This document shows positions 28,103 through 37,377 of a stretch of 64,000 bases of DNA, one piece after another (the first letter of the stretch is position 1; the number at the start of each line of letters is the position of its first letter). Origin of the DNA: Betaproteobacteria bacterium UBA2592 (GTDB lineage Bacteria; Pseudomonadota; Gammaproteobacteria; Burkholderiales; Rhodocyclaceae); contig DDKS01000035.1 in assembly GCA_002340095.1 (NCBI GenBank), positions 82,692 to 146,691 on the forward strand. The letters run 5' to 3'. The notes below the pieces were generated by a model, which did not search any database, was not told where the DNA came from, and saw nothing but the letters and a program-made list of their open reading frames with translations. A program made the position numbers and the translations under genes.

Positions 28103-29122
28103 TCAGGATTCGGGATTCAGGAACTTGAGCAGCCCATGGGCTGCGGCTGCAGGGGTCATGCGCCCGGCCTCCACCGCCTGGGTGAGACCCGGCAGGGCCT
28201 CCCGCACGGCAGGATGGCGCCGGAAATACTGGTTGAGACCGAAGTGGATCATCTGCCACATCCAGTCCACCGCCTGGTGGCGGCGTTTGGCTTCGAACTC
28301 GCCGGTGGGCGTCAGGGCCTCCCGGTACTTCTGCACCTGCTGCCAGAACTCGGCGATGCCCTCCTTCTTCAGGGCGCTGACGGTCACCACCGAGGGGGCC
28401 CAGTTGGGCGAAGCGTGGCGCAGCATGTGCAGGGCGTTACTCCATTGGGCCCGCACTACCTGGGCGGCACGCGGGTCGATGTCGGCCTTGTTGATCACCA
28501 CCAGGTCGGCAATCTCGACGATCCCCTTCTTGATGGCCTGCAGGTCATCGCCGGCGTTGGGTAGCTGCAGCAGCACGAACATGTCCACCATGCCGGCCAC
28601 CGTGGTCTCGCTTTGCCCGACGCCGACGGTCTCGACGATGATCACGTCGAAGCCGGCCGCCTCGCACAGCAGCATGGCTTCCCGGGTCTTTTCCGCCACG
28701 CCGCCCAGACTGCCGGCGGAGGGGCTGGGGCGGATGAAGGCTTCCTCCCGCTGGCAGAGGGTTTCCATGCGGGTCTTGTCGCCCAGGATGGAGCCCCCCG
28801 TCACGGAAGAAGAGGGGTCCACGGCCAGTACCGCGAGCCGGTGCCCTTGATCGATCAGATAATTGCCCAGGGCCTCGATGAAGGTGGACTTGCCCGCCCC
28901 CGGCACGCCGGAGATGCCGATGCGGATCGCCCTGCCCGTGTGGGGCAACAGGGTGGCGAGCAGCTGCCGGGCCCGCTCCTGGTGGTCGGGCCGGGTGGAC
29001 TCGACAAGGGTGATGGCCTTGGCCAGGGCACGGCGCTGGCCCGCTAGGACACCGTCCGCCAAGGACTGGTCCGGGGGAGCCAGCTCATGCCGATGGATCG
29101 ACGGGGCTTCCGACATCTGCAT
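28103..29122 (-). CDS. meaB: Methylmalonyl-CoA mutase-associated GTPase MeaB
   Basis: This 339-residue G3E-type P-loop GTPase has Walker A GVPGAGKST, the DPSSSVTGGSILGDKTRM switch region, ETVGVGQSE and the guanine-specificity motif NKAD. MeaB (formerly ArgK) chaperones methylmalonyl-CoA mutase by gating adenosylcobalamin loading and protecting the radical enzyme from inactivation. It is placed 9 nt after the mutase gene. The start at 29122 has a weak ribosome site, and an ATG two codons later is equally possible. Confidence 0.93.
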   Translation of the reverse strand: MQMSEAPSIHRHELAPPDQSLADGVLAGQRRALAKAITLVESTRPDHQERARQLLATLLPHTGRAIRIGISGVPGAGKSTFIEALGNYLIDQGHRLAVLAVDPSSSVTGGSILGDKTRMETLCQREEAFIRPSPSAGSLGGVAEKTREAMLLCEAAGFDVIIVETVGVGQSETTVAGMVDMFVLLQLPNAGDDLQAIKKGIVEIADLVVINKADIDPRAAQVVRAQWSNALHMLRHASPNWAPSVVTVSALKKEGIAEFWQQVQKYREALTPTGEFEAKRRHQAVDWMWQMIHFGLNQYFRRHPAVREALPGLTQAVEAGRMTPAAAAHGLLKFLNPES

Positions 29123-29131
29123 GGCAGCGGA

Positions 29132-31285
<2,154 letters not shown>

Positions 31286-31377
31286 GATCGTCTCTCCCTG
31301 TCGGATATCCATTTTCCCAGTCGATTTTTTACCCCGGACGCGGCAGAATCCTCGATTCTAGGCTTGCGGGCAAAAAG

Positions 31378-31406
31378 TTGACATCTTAGCCCACGGATAA
31401 TACTTT
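31378..31406 (+). promoter_or_regulatory. Candidate gntR promoter
   Basis: TTGACA (31378-31383), a 17-nt spacer and TACTTT (31401-31406) resemble a sigma-70 promoter reading toward gntR. The -35 is a perfect match and the -10 is weak. The 16-bp palindrome follows immediately, which would place an operator over the transcription start. Confidence 0.5.
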
Positions 31407-31422
31407 ATTCATAATTATGAAT
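31407..31422. promoter_or_regulatory. Perfect 16-bp palindrome, candidate GntR/FCD operator
   Basis: ATTCATAATTATGAAT is identical to its reverse complement and lies in the mcm/gntR divergent intergenic region, between the candidate -10 and the chosen gntR start. GntR-family regulators bind short palindromes of this kind, often beside their own gene. Eleven of its bases recur at 34314-34324 upstream of yjcH-actP. Confidence 0.65.
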
Positions 31423-31459
31423 GCAAGCCACACCATGGTGGATAGCAAACCCGAAAAAG

Positions 31460-32122
31460 ATGACCGCCAGAATTGCACCAACCGCCCTCTACCAGGAAGT
31501 CGCCGAACGTCTGCGCCAGCGGATCTTCGCCCATGAACTGCTGCCCGGCGCCTGGGTGGATGAACAGAAGATCGCCGAGCAGTACGGCATCTCCCGCACG
31601 CCGTTGCGGGAGGCGCTCAAGGTCCTGGCCTCGGAAGGCCTGGTGGTGCTCAAGCCCCGCCGCGGCTGCTATGTGACGGAAATTTCCCCCCGCGACCTGG
31701 ATGACATCTTCCCCCTGATCGCCCTGCTCGAAGGTCGTTGCGCCGCCGAGGCCGTGCACAAGATGAACAAGGCCGACCTGGAAAGACTGGCCGCGATCCA
31801 TGCCCGCCTGGAACGCAGCGCCCGGGACAATCAGATCACCGATTTCTTCGAAGCCAACCAGGAATTCCACCGTACCATCCAGGAACTGGCCGACAACCGC
31901 TGGCTGCTGCAGGTGATCCAGGATCTGCGCAAGGTGCTGAAACTGTCGCGCATCCACTCCCTGTCCCTGGAGGGCCGGTTACAGCAATCCCTGGAAGAGC
32001 ACCGCGCCATCATGGCGGCGCTGGAAGCCGGGGATGCCCGGCAGGCAGAGCAGTTGATGCACGACCACCTGCTTTCCGGCCGCGAAGCCCTGGCGCGCAT
32101 GCAAGACAGCAAGGCGGCCTGA
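31460..32122 (+). CDS. GntR-family (FadR/FCD subfamily) transcriptional regulator
   Basis: The 220-residue protein has an N-terminal winged helix-turn-helix (QKIAEQYGISRTPLREAL, LVVLKPRRGCYV) and a C-terminal FCD ligand domain (FFEANQEFHRTI, LEEHRAIMAALEAGD) containing the usual metal-binding histidines. It is divergent from the mcm-pcc operon, so control of propionate metabolism is likely, with an organic acid or acyl-CoA as candidate ligand. The ATG at 31460 is used because an upstream in-frame ATG at 31421 would overlap the palindrome. Both have weak ribosome sites. Confidence 0.88.
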   Translation: MTARIAPTALYQEVAERLRQRIFAHELLPGAWVDEQKIAEQYGISRTPLREALKVLASEGLVVLKPRRGCYVTEISPRDLDDIFPLIALLEGRCAAEAVHKMNKADLERLAAIHARLERSARDNQITDFFEANQEFHRTIQELADNRWLLQVIQDLRKVLKLSRIHSLSLEGRLQQSLEEHRAIMAALEAGDARQAEQLMHDHLLSGREALARMQDSKAA

Positions 32123-32169
32123 TCCGGGCTGCCCGGGCCGCCGGCAAGCCACTCCGGCCCCCGCATACC

Positions 32170-32204
32170 AAAAACCCCGGCGGATTGCCCCGCCGGGGTT
32201 TTTG
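32170..32204. terminator. Bidirectional terminator between gntR and actP
   Basis: CCCCGGCGG (32175-32183) and CCGCCGGGG (32190-32198) form a 9-bp stem with a 6-nt loop, flanked by five A on the left and five T on the right. It can terminate both the rightward gntR and the leftward actP transcripts. Confidence 0.88.
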
Positions 32205-32222
32205 CATGGCACAGGTCCGGAA

Positions 32223-33887
32223 TCAGTGGGATGCGGCCGTCGCGGCACCATAGCCGGTCTGGGCCCGGACGAACTGGTCCTCGAAGGCCTCCATCTCGGC
32301 CCTGGCCTGGGCACTGCCATCCATCTTGGACACCAGCCAGGCGGCCAGGAAGGCGATGGGCATGGCGAAGATGGCCGGCTGCTCGTAGGGGAACAGGGGC
32401 TCGGGATTATGAAACACCGCCACCCACACCGACTTGGAACACACCACCAGCAGCACGGCGGAGACCAGACCGGCATAACCGCCCGCCAGGGCGCCCTTCG
32501 TGGTCAGACCCTGCCAGTACATGGAGAGGATCAGCACCGGGAAGTTGGCGGCCGCAGCGATGCCGAAGGCCAGCCCCACCATGAAGGCCACGTTCTGGTT
32601 CTCGAACAGGATGCCAAGACCGATGGCGACGATGCCCAGGCCGATGGTGGCGATCTTGGAAACCCGCATTTCGGAAGCTTCGGTCGCCGCCCCCTTCTTG
32701 ATCACCCGGGCGTACAGGTCATGGGAGATGGCGGACGCGCCGGCCAGGGCCAGACCGGACACCACGGCCAGGATGGTGGCGAAGGCCACGGCAGCCAAAA
32801 AGCCGAGCAGCATGTTGCCACCCACGGCCTGGGAGAGGTGCATCACCACCATGTTGCCGCCGCCGATCAGCTTGCCGCCCACCACGCCCCCTTCGAAGAA
32901 CTGGGGATTCTGCCCCACGATCAGGATGGCGGCCAGGCCCATCAGGAAAATCACGTTGAAGAAGTAGCCGACGAAACCGGAAGCGTAGAGCACGGACTTG
33001 CGGGCTTCCTTGGCATCCGTCACGGTGAAGAAGCGCATCAGGATGTGAGGCAGGCCGGCGGTACCGAACATCAGGCCCATGCACAAGGAGATGGCCGTGA
33101 CCGGATCGGAGAGCAGGTTGCCCGGGGTCAGCAGGGCGAAACCGTTGGCATGTAGCTCGGTCGCGGCACTCACCAGCTTGGTGTAGGAGAAGTCGAACTG
33201 GGACAGGGCCAGCAGCATCACCAGGGTGCCGCCGAACAACAACATGCAGGCCTTGATGATCTGCACCCAGGTGGTGGCGATCATGCCCCCGAAGGTGACG
33301 TAGACCATCATCAGGGCTCCCACGACGATCACGGCGATGTTGTAGTCCAGGCCGAAAAGCAGTTTGATCAGCTGGCCGGCCCCCACCATCTGGGCAATCA
33401 GGTAGAAACACACCACGGTCAGGGAGGAGACGGCCGCCATGGTCCGCACCTTGCCCTGGTTGAGGCGGTAAGCCGTGATGTCGGCAAAGGTGAACTTGCC
33501 GAGGTTGCGCAGCCGGTCGGCCATCAGGAACAGGATGCAGGGCCAGCCCACGAAAAAGGCCAGCATGTAGATGTAACCATCATAGCCCTTGGTGTAGACC
33601 ATGGCGGTCAGGCCCAGCAGGGTGGCGGCGGACATGTAGTCGCCGGCAATGGCCAGACCATTCTGAAAGCCGGTGATGCCACCGCCGGCGGTGTAGAAGT
33701 CGGCAGCGGACTTGGTGCGGCTGGCAGCCCAGTAGGTGATGCCCATGGTCAGCACCACGAAAATCAGGAACATCCCGATGGCGTGCAGATTCAGGGGCTG
33801 CTTCTCCGCCGCGCCTTCCATGGCGGGGCCCGCATGGGCAAGGGCGGACAGGGCCAGCAGGGACAGGGTCGTCAGAAGGCGGCGCAT
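32223..33887 (-). CDS. actP: Cation/acetate symporter ActP
   Basis: This 554-residue sodium:solute symporter family protein has an N-terminal signal-like helix (MRRLLTTLSLLALSALAHA) followed by about 13 membrane segments. Motifs include TYWAASRTKSAADFYTAGG, GDYMSAATLLG, GTAGLPHILMRFFTV and the actP-type VSGLALAGASAISHDLYA. It takes up acetate and related short acids. The yjcH stop and the start share the sequence ATGATG. The second ATG (33887) has the better GGAGG spacing, and the first (33890) adds one residue. Placement beside propionyl-CoA genes fits short-chain fatty acid use. Confidence 0.93.
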   Translation of the reverse strand: MRRLLTTLSLLALSALAHAGPAMEGAAEKQPLNLHAIGMFLIFVVLTMGITYWAASRTKSAADFYTAGGGITGFQNGLAIAGDYMSAATLLGLTAMVYTKGYDGYIYMLAFFVGWPCILFLMADRLRNLGKFTFADITAYRLNQGKVRTMAAVSSLTVVCFYLIAQMVGAGQLIKLLFGLDYNIAVIVVGALMMVYVTFGGMIATTWVQIIKACMLLFGGTLVMLLALSQFDFSYTKLVSAATELHANGFALLTPGNLLSDPVTAISLCMGLMFGTAGLPHILMRFFTVTDAKEARKSVLYASGFVGYFFNVIFLMGLAAILIVGQNPQFFEGGVVGGKLIGGGNMVVMHLSQAVGGNMLLGFLAAVAFATILAVVSGLALAGASAISHDLYARVIKKGAATEASEMRVSKIATIGLGIVAIGLGILFENQNVAFMVGLAFGIAAAANFPVLILSMYWQGLTTKGALAGGYAGLVSAVLLVVCSKSVWVAVFHNPEPLFPYEQPAIFAMPIAFLAAWLVSKMDGSAQARAEMEAFEDQFVRAQTGYGAATAASH

Positions 33888-34207
33888 CATTTGCCCTCCT
33901 TCCACGCAGCCCGCACCACTTCCTGGGAAATGGCATCGAATTCGCCGTTGGCCTTGTGCACGTACAGGGCGGTCAACAGCCAAAAACCGATGAACATGCA
34001 AAGCCCGAAGGCAACCCCGATGGTCCACATGGACCCCTCCGCCACGGGAGAACCAATCAGCTTGGGATCGAAGGCCACCACCATCACGAAGCCATAAAAG
34101 ATGGCCACGACGAGGGTGGAAAGGAACCAGGAATAGCGGCTGCGGCGCACCACCAGCTCCTGGAATTTGGGATTCTCGCGAATCCGCGCGTAAACGGCAC
34201 TGCTCAT
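33887..34207 (-). CDS. yjcH: DUF485 membrane protein YjcH
   Basis: This 106-residue protein of the DUF485 family has KFQELVVRRSRYSWFLSTLVV and two transmembrane helices (FLSTLVVAIFYGFVMVVAF and FGLCMFIGFWLLTALYV). YjcH is regularly encoded directly before actP and probably assists the permease, although its role is not established. AAGGAG lies 8 nt before the ATG at 34207. A GTG three codons earlier is too close to that site. It overlaps actP at the stop/start junction. Confidence 0.9.
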   Translation of the reverse strand: MSSAVYARIRENPKFQELVVRRSRYSWFLSTLVVAIFYGFVMVVAFDPKLIGSPVAEGSMWTIGVAFGLCMFIGFWLLTALYVHKANGEFDAISQEVVRAAWKEGK

Positions 34208-34295
34208 TTGCTGCACTCCTTATCGTTATCCGGCCGGTGGGCCGGCTCCTCTAGTCCCCCTGCGGCAGCGAGGCCGCAGAGCCTGCATATTATAT

Positions 34296-34324
34296 CTTAT
34301 ATAAGAATTTTTAATTCATAATTA
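34296..34324. promoter_or_regulatory. Candidate operator region upstream of yjcH-actP
   Basis: An AT-rich patch holds the 10-bp palindrome CTTATATAAG (34296-34305) and ATTCATAATTA (34314-34324). The latter repeats 11 of the 16 bases of the mcm/gntR palindrome. It lies about 100 nt before the yjcH start and just past the end of the neighbouring methyltransferase-like gene. Confidence 0.45.
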
Positions 34325-34348
34325 CACAATACTTTTCAGCATCGTGAA

Positions 34349-35143
34349 TCACCAGCACCAGGCCCGGACCTCGTGTTCCACCCGGCTGCCATCACCGCTT
34401 TCCGCCTCATCCACAAGCAGCCAGGACCAGGCAGCCCCGGGCGGCCCAAGCACCTCCAGCCAGGGGGAATAATCCATGACCTCACGCTCCCCGTTCGCTC
34501 GCCGCAAGGTCTGGACGGCATCCGCCAGAAGGCAGGCAGGGCGCTGCCGCAACCAGTCCAGATGGCGCACCAGAATTTGCTGCTGCCAGCGCAGCAGATC
34601 CGTCTCGCCCGCCGCCGGGCACAGACGACTGGCTGCCTCCAGGGGCAACAGCGGGAGCTGGGAAAAGAGATTGACGGAAGCCACCCAGTCGGCGGACTCC
34701 AACCCAGGCAGGGCCACAGGACAGGAAAAGAGGGCCTCCAGTTCGCCCCGCTCCACCGGACGCTGCCGCCGGCCCAGGGCGCAGAGTCCGGTCGCCGTGC
34801 CGGTCACATCCAGCTCCAGCAAGGACACGCCAGGAAAGGCTGCGGCCAGCCGCCGCACCCGGGGCAGATGCACCATATCCACCAGATACAGGCGCCGGAA
34901 ACGCGCCGCCAGCTCCACCAGGGGCACATCCAGCAACAGGCCGGACCCCAGCACCACCCCCAGTTCCCCCCCGGCACCGGCCGACTCCAGCAGGAAGGTC
35001 CGGCTGTGTTGCAGGTGCGCCGCCCAGATCCGGGCGCAACGACGGGCCCGGCTCCGCAGGGCAATGGCCTCCCGCAGGTATCCCAGGCGGCGGCTTTCGG
35101 GCCGGCAGGGAGTGCTCAGCCAGGCGAGGATTTCAGCCAGCAG
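34349..35143 (-). CDS. Putative SAM-dependent methyltransferase-like protein, apparent CTG start
   Basis: The frame encodes GVVLGSGLLLDVPLVEL, a glycine-rich nucleotide-binding-like strand-loop, then RRLYLVDMVHLPRVRR with an acidic strand end, as in Rossmann methyltransferases. The catalytic function is unknown. No ATG occurs in the conserved N-terminal part. Coding sense continues upstream of a GTG at 34957 back to a stop at 35156-35158 (the tauE stop, same frame). The best start is CTG at 35143, giving LLAEILAWL (the first residue read as Met), with GAGGGGAG 6 nt upstream. GTG at 34957 is the conventional alternative but would delete about 62 residues. Confidence 0.6.
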   Translation of the reverse strand: MLAEILAWLSTPCRPESRRLGYLREAIALRSRARRCARIWAAHLQHSRTFLLESAGAGGELGVVLGSGLLLDVPLVELAARFRRLYLVDMVHLPRVRRLAAAFPGVSLLELDVTGTATGLCALGRRQRPVERGELEALFSCPVALPGLESADWVASVNLFSQLPLLPLEAASRLCPAAGETDLLRWQQQILVRHLDWLRQRPACLLADAVQTLRRANGEREVMDYSPWLEVLGPPGAAWSWLLVDEAESGDGSRVEHEVRAWCW

Positions 35144-35155
35144 GGCGCGCTCCCC

Positions 35156-35959
35156 TCAAGCCGCCAGCAAGCCCCACAACATTTTCAGGGCCAGCAACAG
35201 TAGCAGCCCGGCGAAAACCCGCTTCAACAACTGCACCGGAAGGCGATGGGCCAGCCGGGCGCCCAGGGGGGCGGTCAGGACGCTGGCAGCCACAAGCCCC
35301 ACCAGGGCCGGAAGATGGACGAAACCCAGGGAATATTCAGGCAATCCCTCGACCCGCCAGCCGTTGAAGATGTAGCCGGCCGCTCCCCCCAGGGCAATGG
35401 GAAAACCGATCGCTGCGGAGGTGCCGATGGCGTGCTGCATGCGCACATTGCACCAGGCCATGAAGGGAACCGAAAGCACCCCGCCGCCAATGGCCACCAG
35501 GCAGGAAAAGGCACCGATCCCCAGTCCCACGGCCCCGGTCCCCAGCGCTCCCGGCATCTCCCGGCTGGGCTTGGGCTTGAAGCCCACGATCATCTGCACC
35601 GCCACGTAAAAGATGAAGGCGGTAAACAACACGGCCAACCAGGCAGAAGGCACCCGGCTGGCCAGCTCGGTCCCCACCAGGGTACCCAGCAGGATGCCCG
35701 GGGTGATGCGGGCGACGATGGGCCACAGGACCGCACCGTGCCGGTGATGCGCCCGGACGCTGGCGACCGAGGTAAACAGGATGGCCGCCATGGAAGTCCC
35801 CAGGGCCAGATGCATCACCTCCTGGGTAGGAAAGTTCTGGGCAGCAAACAGCATGACCAGCAGGGGCACCATCACCGATCCCCCACCGATGCCGAGCAGA
35901 CCGGCAAAAAACCCCGCAAAGGCGCCCAGCGCCAGATAAAGCAGCCACCAAACCGTCAT
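35156..35959 (-). CDS. TauE/SafE (YfcA-type) sulfite exporter family permease
   Basis: This 267-residue protein with about eight membrane helices has GLLGIGGGSVMVPLLV near the N-terminus and its pseudo-repeat IGGGVLSVPF in the second half, the internally duplicated TauE/SafE signature. The family exports sulfite, sulfoacetate or other organosulfur anions, and the substrate here is unknown. The start MTVWWLLY at 35959 places the first membrane helix at the N-terminus. Longer upstream frames would add non-homologous residues. It precedes the methyltransferase-like gene on the same strand with 12 nt between. Confidence 0.88.
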   Translation of the reverse strand: MTVWWLLYLALGAFAGFFAGLLGIGGGSVMVPLLVMLFAAQNFPTQEVMHLALGTSMAAILFTSVASVRAHHRHGAVLWPIVARITPGILLGTLVGTELASRVPSAWLAVLFTAFIFYVAVQMIVGFKPKPSREMPGALGTGAVGLGIGAFSCLVAIGGGVLSVPFMAWCNVRMQHAIGTSAAIGFPIALGGAAGYIFNGWRVEGLPEYSLGFVHLPALVGLVAASVLTAPLGARLAHRLPVQLLKRVFAGLLLLLALKMLWGLLAA

Positions 35960-36151
35960 GAAAAAACCCGCCGCATCCTGATCGCCCTGGCTCCGGAGCC
36001 GGAAAAGCAGGCATATTAGCAAGTTCCGGTAATACCTGGCCCAAGGCCGGAACGAAGCTTGCGTGCACCCACCCCGATCCTGACCGAACGAGAAGAAGCC
36101 CAGGGGCATCGAATCCAGCCCGCTGCCGATGCAGATGGCCCCTGGAATGAG

Positions 36152-36184
36152 AAAGGGCGACCTGAGTCGCCCTTTGCATTTTTT
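36152..36184. terminator. Intrinsic terminator downstream of the 6S RNA
   Basis: AAAGGGCGAC (36152-36161) and GTCGCCCTTT form a 10-bp stem with a 4-nt loop. The minus-strand copy ends in TTTCTC just beyond the 6S region, and the plus-strand copy is followed by GCATTTTTT. Confidence 0.75.
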
Positions 36185-36189
36185 GGCCC

Positions 36190-36402
36190 CCGCGAGTGCC
36201 GTTGGACCGGCATCCTGAACCGAGGGTTCAGAATGGCCGCTTCCCAGTTGAATCAGGTGCGACAGCTAGAAGAGTCGCTCACAACATCAACCTTGAGGTC
36301 CGCAGCCGATGCCACGCAAGCATTGGTTCAAGGAATATATGGCCCTCACCAACACCGCAGGGGACACCTGGTGGAACCGGCCCGCCCGGAAGACCCGCAG
36401 AA
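36190..36402 (-). ncRNA. ssrS: 6S RNA
   Basis: This region starts directly after the zapA stop on the same strand, the standard position of ssrS in beta- and gammaproteobacteria. The ends can pair: GCGGGT near the 5' end with ACTCGC near the 3' end, and GGGCCGG with CCGGTCC. A GGGCCATATATTCC segment lies in the middle, and a TGAACCCTCGGTTCA hairpin near the 3' end resembles the corresponding E. coli hairpin. 6S RNA mimics an open promoter and sequesters sigma-70 RNA polymerase in stationary phase. The exact ends are estimated, and the length (about 213 nt) is slightly above the usual. Confidence 0.7.
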
Positions 36403-36404
36403 GC

Positions 36405-36734
36405 TCAGAGATCCAGTTTCTGCTGGGCCAGCAAGGCATCCAGCCGTGTTTCCATGGCTTCGATTCTACGCCTTGCGCCGGAAGTGTCAAAACCCCCGCC
36501 GTCCCCGCCGCCGTTGCGGGCGCTCAGGTATTCATGGGCGATGTTCAGGGCCGCCATCACGGCCACCCGCTCCGGCACTGTGTTGCGGGTCTTGTGGGCG
36601 ATCTCCTGCATCTTGCCGTCCACCATCTGGACCGCCGCCTGCAACGCTTCTTGCTCACCGGCAGGACAGGCAATCCGGTACTCCCGCCCGAGTATCTTCA
36701 CATCGAGGAAATCCGATTCCGCGGCCATGCTCAT
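36405..36734 (-). CDS. zapA: Cell division protein ZapA
   Basis: This 109-residue protein has the ZapA fold: VKILGREYRIACPAGEQEAL, DGKMQEIAHKT, VAVMAALNIAHEYL, then a C-terminal coiled coil (RIEAMETRLDALLAQQKL). ZapA cross-links FtsZ filaments and promotes Z-ring assembly. The start overlaps the stop of the upstream small coiled-coil gene by ATGA. A second ATG two codons later is possible. 6S RNA follows directly. Confidence 0.92.
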   Translation of the reverse strand: MSMAAESDFLDVKILGREYRIACPAGEQEALQAAVQMVDGKMQEIAHKTRNTVPERVAVMAALNIAHEYLSARNGGGDGGGFDTSGARRRIEAMETRLDALLAQQKLDL

Positions 36735-36928
36735 GCTTCCTCCGGCAATTGCCCGATCAGGGCCTCCACCCGGCTGCGGGCCAGTTCCATGTTGTGCCGC
36801 AGGCTGTCCCGCTCCGCCTCGACCGCAGCCAGACGCTGCTTCAGGCTCGCATTGTCGGCACGCAGCCCTTCCACCAGGGCTGCCACCTTTTCCACCTTGC
36901 CGGCAAGGGCTTCGAGTTCCATTTCCAT
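36731..36928 (-). CDS. Small coiled-coil protein, ZapB-like (TIGR02449 type)
   Basis: The 65-residue protein is almost entirely a heptad coiled coil (MELEALAGKVEKVAALVEGL, then NASLKQRLAAVEAERDSL). Short proteins of this type are encoded directly before zapA in many proteobacteria and are presumed to act in division with it, like ZapB. The ATG at 36928 is chosen because it begins the coil. An in-frame ATG three codons upstream exists. The 4-nt overlap with zapA indicates coupled translation. Confidence 0.78.
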   Translation of the reverse strand: MEMELEALAGKVEKVAALVEGLRADNASLKQRLAAVEAERDSLRHNMELARSRVEALIGQLPEEA

Positions 36929-37018
36929 GGCGCGCACTATAGAGGCTCAATCCACGCCGGGTCAAGGATTAAGCACATGTTTTGAAGGTGATTTATCGGC
37001 TTCATCCGCCGCTTGGTG

Positions 37019-37048
37019 CTGCACTGCCACAAAAGCTCGTGCTACACT
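37019..37048 (+). promoter_or_regulatory. Candidate promoter of the B12 locus
   Basis: CTGCAC (37019-37024), an 18-nt spacer and TACACT (37043-37048) form a plausible sigma-70 promoter about 30 nt before the cobalamin riboswitch. A small GCCGTC/GACGGC hairpin (37056-37073) lies between them. Confidence 0.4.
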
Positions 37049-37077
37049 CCGCGCCGCCGTCTTCCGGGACGGCTTTT

Positions 37078-37256
37078 CGCATCAGGTGCCGCCGGCGGAT
37101 TCCGCCTGTGGTTAAACGGGAAAGCGGTGCGCGTCCATGACGCCAAGCCGCTGCTGCCCCCGCAACGGTAAGCGAGTGCGGGTCCGTCATCACGCCACTG
37201 GGCTTGTGCCTGGGAAGGCGACGGATCAAGACTTGCGAGCCCGGATACCGGCCTCG
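37078..37256 (+). promoter_or_regulatory. Cobalamin (AdoCbl) riboswitch
   Basis: The conserved landmarks occur in order: AGGTGCC, GTTAAACGGGAAAGCGGTG, GCCGCTGCTGCCCCCGCAAC with the B12-box core, GTAAGC, CGCCACTG, GGGAAGGCG and the closing CCCGGATACCGGCC. It lies about 120 nt before btuB. The following leader shows an ACCTGCG/CGCAGGT hairpin (37345-37362) close to the ribosome site but no T-run, so translational control is more likely than termination. When cobalamin is plentiful it should shut down the transport and salvage operon. Confidence 0.95.
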
Positions 37257-37377
37257 ATGGGAACCGATGGAAGTGCCGCGGGGTGACGGTGCCGGAATGC
37301 CTGCCCCTCTTCCCATGGACTTCCCTTTGTCAATCAATGTTCGTACCTGCGGGGACGCAGGTTCAACGGGAGCATCC

